Assembly: GCA_014841835.1 (NCBI GenBank)
Contig: JACYUQ010000003.1
Coordinates: 992,001-1,056,000, forward strand
Reading direction: 5' to 3'
DNA: 64,000 bases
From: Oxalobacteraceae sp. CFBP 13730
GTDB lineage: Bacteria; Pseudomonadota; Gammaproteobacteria; Burkholderiales; Burkholderiaceae_D
Shown here: positions 46,529 through 56,384 of the stretch, piece after piece
Position numbering within the stretch: the first letter of the stretch is position 1
How the letters are laid out: each line of letters begins with the position of its first letter
Made by a program: the position numbers and the translations under genes
The notes under the pieces: generated by a model
Seen by the model: only the letters and a program-made list of their open reading frames with translations
Told to the model about the DNA's origin: nothing
The model's database searches: none

Positions 46529-47827
46529 ATGACCACTGAACAAGCCACCTCGCGCAACGACACCCTGTTTGCCCGTGCCCAACTGACCACGCCCGGCGGC
46601 GTCAATTCGCCCGTGCGCGCCTTCCGCTCGGTCGGCGGCACCCCGCGCTTCATCACGCGCGCCCTCGGGCCGCACTTCTGGGACGCCGACAGCAAGCGCT
46701 ATATCGACTACATCGGTTCGTGGGGCCCGGCCATCCTTGGCCACGCCCGCCCCGAAGTGGTGTCGGCCGTCCAGGCCGCCGCCGCCAATGGCCTGTCGTT
46801 CGGCGCGCCGACCGAAGGCGAAATCGAGATCGCCGAAGAAATCTGCCGCCTGCTGCCATCGATCGAGCAGGTGCGCCTGGTCTCGTCCGGCACCGAAGCG
46901 ACGATGAGCGCGCTGCGCCTGGCGCGTGGCGCCACCGGTCGCGACAAGATCGTCAAGTTCGAAGGCTGCTACCACGGCCACGCCGATTCGCTGCTGGTGA
47001 AAGCCGGCAGCGGCCTGCTCACCTTCGGCAATCCGACCTCGGCCGGTGTGCCGGAAGACTTCGTCAAGCACACGCTCGTGCTCGACTACAACGATGTAGC
47101 GCAACTGGAAGACGCGTTCGCGACGATGGGCGACGAAATCGCCTGCGTGATCGTCGAGCCGGTCGCCGGCAACATGAACCTGATCCGCGCCACGCCTGCA
47201 TTCCTGCAGAGCATGCGCGACCTGTGCACGAAGCACGGCGCGGTGCTGATCTTCGACGAAGTGATGTGCGGCTTCCGCGTGGGCCTGCAAGGCGCGCAAG
47301 GCATGTACGGCATCCAGCCCGACCTGACCGCGCTGGGCAAGGTCATCGGCGGCGGCATGCCGGTGGCGGCGTTCGGCGGGCGCGCCGAACTGATGCAGAA
47401 GATGGCGCCGATCGGCCCGGTGTACCAGGCCGGCACGCTGTCGGGCAATCCGGTGGCGGTGGCGGCCGGCATGACCACGCTCAAGCTGATCCAGGAAGAA
47501 GGGTTCTACGAGCGCCTGAGCGCCACGGCGAACCGCCTGGTGGCCGGCCTGACCGAGGCTGCGCGCGAAGCGGGCATCGACTTCTGCGGCGACGCCGTGG
47601 GCGGCATGTTCGGCATGTACTTCTCGAAGGAAGTCCCGGGCAGCTACAGCGAAATGATGGCGGGCGACAAGGAGCGCTTCAACCGCTTCTTCCACGGCAT
47701 GCTGGACGAAGGCGTGTACTTTGCCCCTGCGATGTTCGAGGCGGGCTTCGTATCGATCCAGCACGACGATGCGGCGATCGACGAGACCATCGAAGCGGCG
47801 CGGCGCGTGTTCAAGCGGATCGGGTGA
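46529..47827 (+). CDS. hemL: Glutamate-1-semialdehyde 2,1-aminomutase
   Basis: 432 residues. A class III aminotransferase fold: [41 protein letters not shown], and the PLP-binding Lys in [11 protein letters not shown]. It makes 5-aminolevulinate for heme by the C5 pathway. It follows thiD by 50 bases; an 8-base inverted repeat (GTTTCAAG/CTTGAAAC, 46479-46522) lies in that gap. No clear ribosome site. Confidence 0.97.
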   Translation: MTTEQATSRNDTLFARAQLTTPGGVNSPVRAFRSVGGTPRFITRALGPHFWDADSKRYIDYIGSWGPAILGHARPEVVSAVQAAAANGLSFGAPTEGEIEIAEEICRLLPSIEQVRLVSSGTEATMSALRLARGATGRDKIVKFEGCYHGHADSLLVKAGSGLLTFGNPTSAGVPEDFVKHTLVLDYNDVAQLEDAFATMGDEIACVIVEPVAGNMNLIRATPAFLQSMRDLCTKHGAVLIFDEVMCGFRVGLQGAQGMYGIQPDLTALGKVIGGGMPVAAFGGRAELMQKMAPIGPVYQAGTLSGNPVAVAAGMTTLKLIQEEGFYERLSATANRLVAGLTEAAREAGIDFCGDAVGGMFGMYFSKEVPGSYSEMMAGDKERFNRFFHGMLDEGVYFAPAMFEAGFVSIQHDDAAIDETIEAARRVFKRIG

Positions 47828-47845
47828 CAGCCACTAGCCCCCGGA

Positions 47846-47950
47846 CCGTCATTCCCGCGAAGGCGGGAATCTTATTGCCTGCGTCGCCACCGGCTTGAAC
47901 TTTAGTGGAAGTGCAACGGACTTGGATTCCCGCCTGCGCGGGAATGACGG
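47846..47950. repeat. Inverted pair of REP-type palindromes
   Basis: Two copies of a repeat in opposite orientation, at 47846-47871 and 47924-47950, share GTCATTCCCGCG and GGCGGGAATC elements; each is itself a palindrome. They lie between the convergent hemL and corA genes. The ATTCCCGC-based design matches REP elements known from several proteobacteria. Confidence 0.85.
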
Positions 47951-47983
47951 GTAGCGGGGCGACGGTGGCGCTGCGTGCTGGCC

Positions 47984-48949
47984 TTATTTCAGCCAGCCAC
48001 GCCTTCTGAAATACCACAGCGGCGCCACGCCGCAGCCAATCATCAACGCAATGGCGAACGGATACCCGAAGCGCCATTGCAGCTCGGGCAGCACGGCGAA
48101 GTTCATGCCGTAAACGCTGGCGATCAGGGTCGGCGGCAGGAACGCGACCGAGGCCACCGAGAAGATCTTGATGATCTTGTTCTGGTTGATGTTGATGAAG
48201 CCGACCGTGGCGTCCATCAGGAAGTTCACCTTGTCGAACAGGAACGACGTGTGCCCGTCGAGCGACTCGATGTCGCGCAGGATCTGGCGCGCTTCCTCGA
48301 ACTGGTCCGAGTTCAGCAGGCGCCCGCGCATCAGGAAGCTGACTGCGCGGCGCGTGTCCATCATGTTGCGGCGGATGCGGCCGTTCAAGTCTTCCTCGTG
48401 CGCAATCGCGTTCAGCGCGGCGGCCGCGTCCTGGTCGGTAAATTCTTTCTGCAGCACGCGGGTCGAGACTTCTTCGAGACTCTCGTAGATGCCCTCGAGC
48501 GAGTCGGCCGAATACTCGGCGTCGGTCGCGTACAGGTCGAGCAGCACGTCCATATAGTCTTCGATCGAGCCGGGCCGCGAGCGGGCGCGCATGCGCACCA
48601 GGCGGAACACCGGCAAGTCGTCGTTGTGCACCGAGAACAGGATCTTGCCCGACAGGATGAACGCCACCGTGACCACGCGCGACGGGCCGTCCTCTTCTTC
48701 CAGCAAAAAGTCGGTACGCAGGTGCAGGTCGCCATTTTCGGCTTCGTAGTAGCGCGCCGACGCTTCGATGTCCTGGACTTCGTCTTCGCCCGGGAGGATC
48801 ACGTTGTACTTGGCCTTGACCCAGACGCGCTCTTCCTCGCTCGGGTCGGTCAGGTCGACCCAGACCGGCGCCACGCTCTCGAGTTCCTCACGGGATTCGA
48901 TCGTGACCTGGTTCAGGCGGCCGTTCTGTAGGACGAATACATTGATCAT
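47984..48949 (-). CDS. corA: Magnesium/cobalt transporter CorA
   Basis: 321 residues. A large cytosolic alpha-beta domain is followed by two C-terminal membrane helices with the pore signature YGMNFAVLPEL. The ATG at 48949 gives MINVFVLQNGRLNQVTI, typical of the family; a longer frame to 48994 is rejected. The pentamer imports Mg2+ (and Co2+/Ni2+) across the inner membrane. It lies 96 bases after mtgA. Confidence 0.95.
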   Translation of the reverse strand: MINVFVLQNGRLNQVTIESREELESVAPVWVDLTDPSEEERVWVKAKYNVILPGEDEVQDIEASARYYEAENGDLHLRTDFLLEEEDGPSRVVTVAFILSGKILFSVHNDDLPVFRLVRMRARSRPGSIEDYMDVLLDLYATDAEYSADSLEGIYESLEEVSTRVLQKEFTDQDAAAALNAIAHEEDLNGRIRRNMMDTRRAVSFLMRGRLLNSDQFEEARQILRDIESLDGHTSFLFDKVNFLMDATVGFININQNKIIKIFSVASVAFLPPTLIASVYGMNFAVLPELQWRFGYPFAIALMIGCGVAPLWYFRRRGWLK

Positions 48950-49045
48950 GCGCTGGGTCTCGCTATTCTTGGCCGGTCGACAAAAGTAGCGCAAGTGTAA
49001 CCGTTTGCCCGCTGTGGAGCCAACTCCGGCGCCACAAACGCGCGT

Positions 49046-49792
49046 TTACGGCCGCTCGTCGGCACGCGGCACGTCGGCGGACGGGATCCGGCGCTGGATC
49101 GTGCTGGTGCGGCGCTCCAGATAGCGGGTCGAGCGGTTCTTGTCGTAGAAGCGCGGATTGGGCAGCATCACGGCCAGGCGCGCGGCTTGCGCCGTGCTCA
49201 GCTTGGCGGCGGACGTCTTGAAGTAATAGCGCGCCGCCGCTTCGGCGCCGAACACGCCACGGCCGAACTCGGCCACGTTCAGGTAAATTTCCAGGATGCG
49301 CTGCTTGCTCATCACGGTCTCGAGCATCAAGGCGATGATCGTTTCCTGCCCCTTGCGCAGATAGCTGCGCGAGCCGGACAGGAACAGGTTCTTGGCCAGT
49401 TGCTGCGTGATGGTCGAGCCGCCGCCGGCCAGCTTGCCACGGCGTTCATTGCGCTCGTAGGCCCGCTCGATCGCTTTGATGTCCACGCCATAGTGCTCGT
49501 TGAAATTGGCGTCTTCGGAGGCCACCACTGCCCGCTTCAGATTGTACGAAATCCGCTCGTACGGCACCCATTCGTGCTTGAGCGTGGCGTCGGGATTGGT
49601 TTCGCGCAGCACCGACAATTGCGCGCGCATGAAGCTCGTCGAGCCTGGGTCGACCTGCGAATACCAGTACACCATCAGGAAGAAATACAGCTGGACCAGC
49701 AGCACGATCAGCAGCGGCCCCAGAAAGAGCCACTTGATCCAGCGCCGCTTGGCTGGTCCCTTCGCTGCGCCCTTGTTACGCGATGTAGCCAC
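49046..49792 (-). CDS. mtgA: Monofunctional biosynthetic peptidoglycan transglycosylase
   Basis: 248 residues with GTG start. A single N-terminal membrane anchor (about 18-42) precedes a GT51 domain: catalytic Glu in ASEDANFNEHYGVD, GGSTITQQLAKNLFL, RKGQETIIALMLE, and KQRILEIYLNVAEFG. It polymerises lipid II glycan chains at the inner membrane. It lies 12 bases after aroE. Confidence 0.96.
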   Translation of the reverse strand: MATSRNKGAAKGPAKRRWIKWLFLGPLLIVLLVQLYFFLMVYWYSQVDPGSTSFMRAQLSVLRETNPDATLKHEWVPYERISYNLKRAVVASEDANFNEHYGVDIKAIERAYERNERRGKLAGGGSTITQQLAKNLFLSGSRSYLRKGQETIIALMLETVMSKQRILEIYLNVAEFGRGVFGAEAAARYYFKTSAAKLSTAQAARLAVMLPNPRFYDKNRSTRYLERRTSTIQRRIPSADVPRADERP

Positions 49793-49804
49793 GGGTTACC
49801 CCTG

Positions 49805-50620
49805 TTATTGTGATTGACGCATCGATGCCAGCACGTGCGCCGTGCCCGGCCGCTTGCCCCGCCACAGCGCGAACGCTTCGGCGGCCTGCTCCACCAGCAT
49901 GCCCAGGCCGTCGCGCACGGCGGCGCCGTGGCCGGCAGCAAAGTCCATGAACACAGTAGGCTTGTTTCCGTACATCATATCCAACGCGAGCGTGTCCGGA
50001 CCGAATACCGTCGCCGGCACCGGCGGCACGGCTGCGTCCAAGCTGGCCGACGTCGCATTGATGATCACGTCGAACGGGCCGTCGACATCGGCGAAGCTGC
50101 TGACCGCGAGGCGCGCCGCATGGTCGGCAAATTCGGCCACCAGCGCCTCGGCGGTGGCCAGCGTGCGGTTGGCAATGACGATCTGGCGTGGGCCGGCGTC
50201 CAGCAACGGCAGCAGCGCGCCACGGGCGGCGCCACCGGCGCCCAGCAGCAGCACGCGCTTACCATCCAGCGACACGCCCGCATTGCGCACGATGTCAGCC
50301 ACCAGGCCCACGCCGTCCGTGTTGTCGCCGACGATCTCGCCGCCATCGAACACCAGCGTATTGACGGCGCCGGCCGCCTGCGCGCGCGGGGTCAACCGCG
50401 TGGCCAGCCGCGCTGCTTCGAGCTTGAATGGCACGGTGACGTTGGCGCCCTTGTAGCCTTCCTCGACCAGGCGCGCCACCGTGGCGGTAAAGCCATCGAC
50501 GGGCGCCAGGCATTGTTCATACTGAAGATCCTCGCCCAGCTCTGCGGCATATTGCGCGTGGATCCGGGGCGACTTACTGTGGGCAATCGGGTTGCCGATG
50601 ACGCAGTAACGGTCGATCAT
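49805..50620 (-). CDS. aroE: Shikimate dehydrogenase
   Basis: 271 residues. Substrate motif VIGNPIAHSKSPRIH, catalytic Lys in ANVTVPFK, Asp in DNTDGVGL, and the NADP-binding GAGGAARG. It reduces 3-dehydroshikimate in aromatic amino acid synthesis. Its ATG overlaps the tonB stop (ATGA). aroQ at 57725 is another gene of the same pathway. Confidence 0.96.
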   Translation of the reverse strand: MIDRYCVIGNPIAHSKSPRIHAQYAAELGEDLQYEQCLAPVDGFTATVARLVEEGYKGANVTVPFKLEAARLATRLTPRAQAAGAVNTLVFDGGEIVGDNTDGVGLVADIVRNAGVSLDGKRVLLLGAGGAARGALLPLLDAGPRQIVIANRTLATAEALVAEFADHAARLAVSSFADVDGPFDVIINATSASLDAAVPPVPATVFGPDTLALDMMYGNKPTVFMDFAAGHGAAVRDGLGMLVEQAAEAFALWRGKRPGTAHVLASMRQSQ

Positions 50621-51501
50621 GGCGATGCATTCCCCAGCGTTGCGCGCAGGCTGTCTTCGCGGGTGAACTGGAAGCGCGTAAAGACTTCCCACAAATCGTC
50701 CTTGCCCTTGGTGCGCATGTTGGCCGGGAACGCGCCGTACGGCGCCGAGCGGCGCACGATGTCCAGCGCCGCCTTGTCGAGCGCAGGATTGCCCGAGCTG
50801 CGCTCGACCTTCGGGCCGCCATCCTTCAGGTACAGCGTGCCATCCTGGTACACGGGGATGTACACCACCAGCTCGCCATACAGCTTCTTGCCGGCCTGCT
50901 GCGGAAAGTTCAGCGTGCCGACTTCCTCGATCCGCTTCTGCATCGCCTTGTAGTACAGCGCATATCCGGCCTCGCGCGTGCTCGGCGTGATCTTCGTGCG
51001 TTTCGGACGGCGATTTTCTTCTTCGATCCGCTCGAAGATTTCGGCGGCGCTGCGCGAGATGGCGCGCGACGTGTCGAGGTTGTCCTCGCCCGTGCGCGAC
51101 GGGTCCGGCTTTTCCCGTTCGGTGACAGGTGGCGCGGTGAAGCTCGACGTGCGGGCGCGCGTGACGACGTTCTGCTGAATTTGCTCGAGCGCAGCGATGC
51201 GGCGCTGCAGGGCCTTGATGCTGTCGCCGTCCTCGACCTTGCGCAGGTCGGGCAGCGGCGACTTGGCGCGGCCGGCTTCTGCGGTACCACCACCATCCAG
51301 ATTGGCCTGGGCCAGTGCATCGGCCTTGGCCGGTGCCCGGTCGTGCTTGGCGTTGACCAGGATGACCTCAAGGCCCGGGTCAGCCGGCGTCTGGCGGAAC
51401 GTTTCAGGCGCAGCAAAGCGCACCGCCAGCAGCGCCGCGTGGGCTGCCACCGATACGGCCAGGGCAATGATCAAGGGACGGTTATGTAGGAGAGACTTCA
51501 C
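50617..51501 (-). CDS. TonB-like energy transducer
   Basis: 294 residues. One N-terminal membrane helix (about residues 9-28, LIIALAVSVAAHAALLAVRF) with the His of the TonB anchor, a charged periplasmic linker, and a C-terminal TonB domain: YGELVVYIPVYQDGTLYLKDGGPKVERSSGNPALDKAALDIVRR. The linker is not the Pro-rich type of classical TonB. No exbB or exbD adjoins. It could energise an outer-membrane receptor or act in envelope integrity. Co-translation with aroE is a known betaproteobacterial arrangement. Confidence 0.86.
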   Translation of the reverse strand: MKSLLHNRPLIIALAVSVAAHAALLAVRFAAPETFRQTPADPGLEVILVNAKHDRAPAKADALAQANLDGGGTAEAGRAKSPLPDLRKVEDGDSIKALQRRIAALEQIQQNVVTRARTSSFTAPPVTEREKPDPSRTGEDNLDTSRAISRSAAEIFERIEEENRRPKRTKITPSTREAGYALYYKAMQKRIEEVGTLNFPQQAGKKLYGELVVYIPVYQDGTLYLKDGGPKVERSSGNPALDKAALDIVRRSAPYGAFPANMRTKGKDDLWEVFTRFQFTREDSLRATLGNASP

Positions 51502-51678
51502 GCGCTGCGGGTGAGAATTGAATCGGAGAATTGATTCATTCTAACCTGAGGCGAACCCATAGGGGGAGGTGGAATTGGCGTGCGGGATAACGTGGTGCGT
51601 TCGACAATATCAGTCGGATAACAGGCATTGTCAGGCAGTTACGCATGGCAGTGACTGACTGCCATGCGTGACACGCGA

Positions 51679-53730
51679 TCAAGGCGCAGGTTGCGCAGTC
51701 TCGCCCGCGTCGCCCGTGTCCACCACGGCAACCGCGCCTTCGGCTTCCACCGCTTCGGCCGCTGCCGCCTCGCCAGTGTCGGCGCCGGCGTCGGTGTCCT
51801 CTTCATCCCCGATGGCCGCATCCGGCGTCGTGCTCGCCACTTCCAGCAAACGCGCCTCGAGATTCAGTTCGATCTCGTCCCAACGCACGATGTCGAGCTT
51901 GACCTGCGCGCCGCGCGCCACCTGCGACATGCCCGGCAGGCGCACCACCAGCGGCACGTCGGTCAAGCGCACGAGTTCGTCCTTGAGCACGACGGCGTCG
52001 ACCATCTTGACGCCCTCCTGCCCCAGCCAGCGCAGGCACCAGTAGCGCTCCATGTTCTGCTGGAACTCGTTGTAGGCCGCGTACGCCGCGTCGAAACTCG
52101 ACACGATCGAGAACAGCGTCGCATCGCGGTGCTTGAACGGCGCGACGAGTGGCGCGGTGACGCCGTTTTCGGCCGCCGCGATGATCTGCCACTGGTTGAC
52201 CAGGTCGGTGTAACGGCGCAACGGTGACGTGCTCCATGCGTACTGGTCCACGCCCAGGCCCTGGTGCGGCGCGGCGTGCGTGACCATGCGCACCTGCATC
52301 TTGGCGGCCCAGCCGCCGGCGCCCGGCCCTTGCGAGCGGTAGATGCCCGGCACGCCCGAGTCGTGCAGCAGCTTGCCCCACGTGCTGTTGGCAAAGATCA
52401 TCAGCTCGGCGACGATCTTGTCCAGCGGCGCGCCGCGCTTGCGGCGCACGATCGACACCACGTCGTCCTCGACATAGAAATTGAAGTCCATGCGATTGGC
52501 CTGCTCGGGCTTGAGGCCAAAGGCTTCGCGCTTTGCCATGCGGCCGGCTTCCAGCTGCAAGGCCCACTGCCACAACTGGCCGAGTTCTTCCTTGTGCGGA
52601 TACTCGCCCTCGCCGCTCTGGAGGGTTTCCTCATTCACCAGGTCATCCAGGTCGTTATGACGCAGATTGCTCTTGATCGGCACCAGCTCGGCGCGCGTCG
52701 TCGTCGAGATGACGCTCCAGTCTTCGGGATTGAGCACGGCGTACAACGACAGCGCCGGGCAATCGTTGCCCTCAGCCAGCGTGAACGCATTGACCACCTC
52801 GTCCGGCAGCATCGTGATCTTGTCGCCCGGCATGTACACGGTCGACATGCGCGCGCGGGCGATCTTGTCGATCGCGTCGTCCGGACGCACGGCCAGGCCT
52901 GGCGCCGCGATGTGGATACCCACGCGCACGGTGCCATCGTCCAGTTTGACGACGGAGAATGCATCGTCGATCTCGGTGGTGGTCACGTCGTCGATCGAGA
53001 ATGCAGCGACGTCGGCGCGCGGCAGGTCGGTCGGCGCTTTCGGCACGTCCACCGGCGCAAAGCCGGCGCCGCGCGGGAAGTTCTCGAACAGGAAGCGGCC
53101 CATGTGCAGGTCTTTGGGCGAGGCCAGGCCGCCGACGTCCAGCATCAGGCGCGCCGCATTTACCTTCAAATCATCAGCCGCGGCCTCGAACGCCTTGTAC
53201 TCAATCGTGTTCTTGTCCGGCTTGAACAGCAGCTGGTGCACGAGCGGCTGCATCGATTCGGGCAGCTTGCCGGCTTTCAGTTCGTCGACATAGCCGGCCT
53301 GGATGATGGCCTGCTGTTTTTTCTTTTCGATACCGGCCAGCGCGGCCTTGAGCGAGGCTTCCGGCGCCGCCTTGTAGCGGCCACGGCCCTTCTTGTAGAA
53401 GTAGACCGGCGAGCCGTGCAGCGTCAGCACGAGGCCGGCTGCTTCGTGCGGCAGCGGCGCGTGGCCGAAGTATTCGGCGCCCAGCTCGGCAAAGCCGAAT
53501 TCTTCTTCGCCCGCGACTTCCCACAGGAACTCGAGGTCGACGTCGGCCGCCACGGCCCTGGCCGCGTCCATCAGCTCTTGCGGGCCGGGCTTTTCAAATT
53601 GCAGCAGCACGTCGCGCGTCTTGACCTTGGTGCGCTTGCCGCTGGCCAGTTCGACCTGGTATGCCTCGCCGGCTTGCGACAGGATGGCGCCGACCTTGAA
53701 GTCGCCCGATTCCTCAAAAAATACATTCAT
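51679..53730 (-). CDS. rnb: RNB-domain exoribonuclease (RNase II/R-like)
   Basis: 683 residues. The RNB catalytic core has the Asp cluster in AAFSIDDVTTTEIDDAFSVV and the family's STSPLRRYTDLVNQW; an S1-like C-terminal end is weak. It degrades single-stranded RNA 3' to 5'. The N-terminus MNVFFEESGDFKVGAILSQAGEAYQVEL may be a small beta-barrel RNA-binding domain. The last 45 residues are acidic and Ala-rich. It lies two bases after ubiC. Confidence 0.92.
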   Translation of the reverse strand: MNVFFEESGDFKVGAILSQAGEAYQVELASGKRTKVKTRDVLLQFEKPGPQELMDAARAVAADVDLEFLWEVAGEEEFGFAELGAEYFGHAPLPHEAAGLVLTLHGSPVYFYKKGRGRYKAAPEASLKAALAGIEKKKQQAIIQAGYVDELKAGKLPESMQPLVHQLLFKPDKNTIEYKAFEAAADDLKVNAARLMLDVGGLASPKDLHMGRFLFENFPRGAGFAPVDVPKAPTDLPRADVAAFSIDDVTTTEIDDAFSVVKLDDGTVRVGIHIAAPGLAVRPDDAIDKIARARMSTVYMPGDKITMLPDEVVNAFTLAEGNDCPALSLYAVLNPEDWSVISTTTRAELVPIKSNLRHNDLDDLVNEETLQSGEGEYPHKEELGQLWQWALQLEAGRMAKREAFGLKPEQANRMDFNFYVEDDVVSIVRRKRGAPLDKIVAELMIFANSTWGKLLHDSGVPGIYRSQGPGAGGWAAKMQVRMVTHAAPHQGLGVDQYAWSTSPLRRYTDLVNQWQIIAAAENGVTAPLVAPFKHRDATLFSIVSSFDAAYAAYNEFQQNMERYWCLRWLGQEGVKMVDAVVLKDELVRLTDVPLVVRLPGMSQVARGAQVKLDIVRWDEIELNLEARLLEVASTTPDAAIGDEEDTDAGADTGEAAAAEAVEAEGAVAVVDTGDAGETAQPAP

Positions 53731-53732
53731 GA

Positions 53733-54320
53733 TTATTCTGTGTTGTTCGTGGTTGCGCCCGCTCCCAGGCTGAGCACCGCCGGCAAGAATACCTCGGTGA
53801 CCAGGAGCAGGCCTTGACGGCGGCGATAGACGCAGCGCCGCGCATGGTAAATCGGCTGTTGGACGCCTGCGCCGCCAATGGCCGCGTGCGCACGGCGCAC
53901 GAGCGGATGGTCGGCGCCCAGGCGCGCAAATTCAAGTGATCCGCGCCGCACGAGCGGATCGTAAAACAGGGTTGAGCCAAGCGAACGTTCGCCCAGCGCC
54001 GAAAACAGCGGCCAGTCGCTCGCGTCGGCATCGGGGGGCACGACCGTGTGGGCAAAGACCACCGGCGTGCCGTCGCAGACGAGCAGCACTTCGCGTTCCC
54101 ATACCCGTTGTGGCCGCACCAGGCCGATCGCCGCCGCTTCGTCGGCCAGGCACACGGCGCCGTGCTGGTGCAGGCGGCGCACGCGAAACGCGTCGCTGCT
54201 GGCGACCAGGCGCGCGGTCAGCGAGCCGGGCGTGACGAGCCAGTCGTGCATTGGTGGAGAAGCACGCACGGCGCGCGCGTGCGGCTGCCAGGCGGCCAGG
54301 CGCAGCGAACGGTTCCTCAC
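53733..54320 (-). CDS. ubiC: Chorismate pyruvate-lyase
   Basis: 195 residues with GTG start overlapping the yqiA stop (GTGA). UbiC features: DWLVTPGSLTARL, RVWEREVLLVCDGTPVVFAHTVVPP, SLGSTLFYDPLVRRGSLEFARL and RRCVYRRRQGLLLVTEVFLP. It removes pyruvate from chorismate to give 4-hydroxybenzoate, the first step of ubiquinone synthesis. An N-terminal basic stretch precedes the fold. Confidence 0.92.
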   Translation of the reverse strand: MRNRSLRLAAWQPHARAVRASPPMHDWLVTPGSLTARLVASSDAFRVRRLHQHGAVCLADEAAAIGLVRPQRVWEREVLLVCDGTPVVFAHTVVPPDADASDWPLFSALGERSLGSTLFYDPLVRRGSLEFARLGADHPLVRRAHAAIGGAGVQQPIYHARRCVYRRRQGLLLVTEVFLPAVLSLGAGATTNNTE

Positions 54321-54934
54321 CGCGTTCCGTCCCCGACTGCATCCATACCGCAGAACGCCAGCACGTCGTCGACATACATCGGAAACTCCGACACCGCATG
54401 GTCGCTGCCGTAGATCACGTGCTGGCGCGCGCCGGCGTAGTGGGCCACCATGTCGCGGTAGTCGAGCACTTCGTCGCCCGTGGCGGCCAGCAAAAAATAG
54501 CGCTGGGGCTGCGTGACGGCGTCGACGCGCAGCGCCTTGAGTTCATCGATGTACTCGGGGCGAAACTCGAACGGCTCGTCCGAATGCCAGTTGGTCGTCA
54601 CGCCCACGTGGTGTTCGAGGTTGCGGGTCGGGTCGACCGACGGGTTGATGACGACGGCCGGCACGCCCAGGCGCTCGGCCAGCGCGCACGCATAGAAGCC
54701 GCCAAGCGACGAGCCGACAATCGCGAGATTGCCCGGTGCGTGCTGCGCAGCCAGCTCCAGCGCCAGCGCGAACGCGGCCTTTGGCGACGCCGGCAACTGC
54801 GGGCAGATCAGGCGGTCGAGCAGGCCGCGCTCTTCGAGCGCTGCCTGCATGACCTGCGCCTTCATCGATTTGGGCGACGAGCGAAAGCCGTGCAAATACA
54901 GAAGGTACGGTGGCAAATGCGGCGCCGACGTCAT
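54317..54934 (-). CDS. yqiA: YqiA-type esterase
   Basis: 205 residues. A small alpha/beta hydrolase: LLYLHGFRSSPKSMKAQ, nucleophile Ser in IVGSSLGGFYA, and a likely catalytic His in YGSDHAVSEF, with Asp in ATGDEVLDY. The YqiA family has esterase activity on short acyl esters. It begins in the mpl stop (ATGA) and ends in the ubiC start. Confidence 0.93.
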   Translation of the reverse strand: MTSAPHLPPYLLYLHGFRSSPKSMKAQVMQAALEERGLLDRLICPQLPASPKAAFALALELAAQHAPGNLAIVGSSLGGFYACALAERLGVPAVVINPSVDPTRNLEHHVGVTTNWHSDEPFEFRPEYIDELKALRVDAVTQPQRYFLLAATGDEVLDYRDMVAHYAGARQHVIYGSDHAVSEFPMYVDDVLAFCGMDAVGDGTR

Positions 54935-56307
54935 GGGGCCAGCGCGTCCAGCAGTTTCTGGTGCACGCCGCCGAAGCCGCCGTTGCTCATCACCAGGATA
55001 TGGTCGCCCGGCTGCGCCTGCTGCACGATGGCCTGCACCATATAGTCGATCTGGTCGAAGCTGTGCGCGATCGCGCCCATCGGCTTGAACGCATCGGCCA
55101 GCGACCAGCCCAGCGCCTGCTGGCTGCCGAAGCCGAACACCAGATCGGCATCCTTCAGGCTGCCCGGCAGCGCATCCTTCATCGCGCCCAGCTTCATGGT
55201 GTTCGAGCGCGGCTCGAGCACGGCCAGGATGCGGCCGCCGCCCAGCGCGCCCAGCTTCTGGCGCAGGCCGCCGACCGTGGTGGCAATCGCCGTTGGGTGG
55301 TGCGCGAAGTCGTCGTACACGGTGATGTTATTGACCACGCCGCGCACTTCCATGCGGCGCTTGACGTTCTCGAAGCGGGCCAGCGATTCGATGGCCTGCG
55401 CGACCGGCACGCCGACGTGGCGCGCGGCGGCAATCGCGGCCAGCGCGTTCGAACGGTTGTGCTTACCGGTCAGGTCCCAGTGCACGGTGCCTTGCGGCGC
55501 GCCCTTGAAGATGACGTCGAAGCTGGCGCCGCCCGGATGCTCGACCATCGTCCAGTCGACGCCATCGGCGCCGCCAAAGCTTTCCTTGTCGCTCCAGCAA
55601 CCGCGCTTCAGTACGCGTCCAATCGAGGCTTCGTCGCCATTGACGACCAGGCGGCCCACGCCCGGCACGGTGCGCACCAGATGGTGGAACTGGGTTTCGA
55701 TGGCGCCGATGTCCGGGAAGATGTCGGCGTGGTCGTATTCCAGGTTGTTCAGCACGGCTGTCTTGGCGTGGTAGTGCACGAACTTGCTGCGCTTGTCGAA
55801 GAACGCCGTGTCGTATTCATCGGCTTCGATGACGAAGAAGTTCGATGGCTTGTCGCCATGCAGGCGCGCCGAGACGCCGAAGTTCATCGGCACGCCGCCG
55901 ATCAGGAAGCCCGGCGCATAGCCGGCATCTTCCAGGATCCAGGCCAGCATCGACGTCGTGGTGGTCTTGCCGTGCGTGCCGGCCACGGCCAGCACCCATT
56001 TTTCGCGCAGGATATGCTCGCCAATCCACTGCGGCCCGGACATATAAGGCAGACCGCGGTTCAGAATTTCCTCGATCAGCGGATTTCCGCGCGTCATCAC
56101 ATTACCGATCACATACAGATCGGGATTCAGCGACACCTGCTCCGGGCCATAACCCTGAATCAGCTCGATTCCTTGCGCCTGCAACTGCGTGCTCATCGGC
56201 GGATAGACGTTGGCGTCGCAACCGGTCACGCGATGACCGGCTTCCTTGGCCAGGACTGCCAGGCCACCCATGAAGGTGCCGCAAATGCCGAGAATATGAA
56301 TGTGCAT
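54931..56307 (-). CDS. mpl: UDP-MurNAc:L-Ala-gamma-D-Glu-meso-DAP ligase
   Basis: 458 residues. Mur ligase layout: N-terminal Rossmann HILGICGTFMGGLAVLAKEAGH, ATP loop VAGTHGKTTTTSMLAW, NNLEYDHADIF, GKHNRSNALAA and the C-terminal DDFAHHPTAI, LEPRSNTM. Mpl recycles the murein tripeptide. It opens the long minus-strand operon; the divergent plus-strand gene at 56385 is 77 bases away. Confidence 0.95.
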   Translation of the reverse strand: MHIHILGICGTFMGGLAVLAKEAGHRVTGCDANVYPPMSTQLQAQGIELIQGYGPEQVSLNPDLYVIGNVMTRGNPLIEEILNRGLPYMSGPQWIGEHILREKWVLAVAGTHGKTTTTSMLAWILEDAGYAPGFLIGGVPMNFGVSARLHGDKPSNFFVIEADEYDTAFFDKRSKFVHYHAKTAVLNNLEYDHADIFPDIGAIETQFHHLVRTVPGVGRLVVNGDEASIGRVLKRGCWSDKESFGGADGVDWTMVEHPGGASFDVIFKGAPQGTVHWDLTGKHNRSNALAAIAAARHVGVPVAQAIESLARFENVKRRMEVRGVVNNITVYDDFAHHPTAIATTVGGLRQKLGALGGGRILAVLEPRSNTMKLGAMKDALPGSLKDADLVFGFGSQQALGWSLADAFKPMGAIAHSFDQIDYMVQAIVQQAQPGDHILVMSNGGFGGVHQKLLDALAP

Positions 56308-56384
56308 GGGAAGGTGCGCAGGTGCGATGTAAATGGACGAAACCGGGATTCTACCCGAGGCGCTGCCAAATTAAGGTTCAGAGT

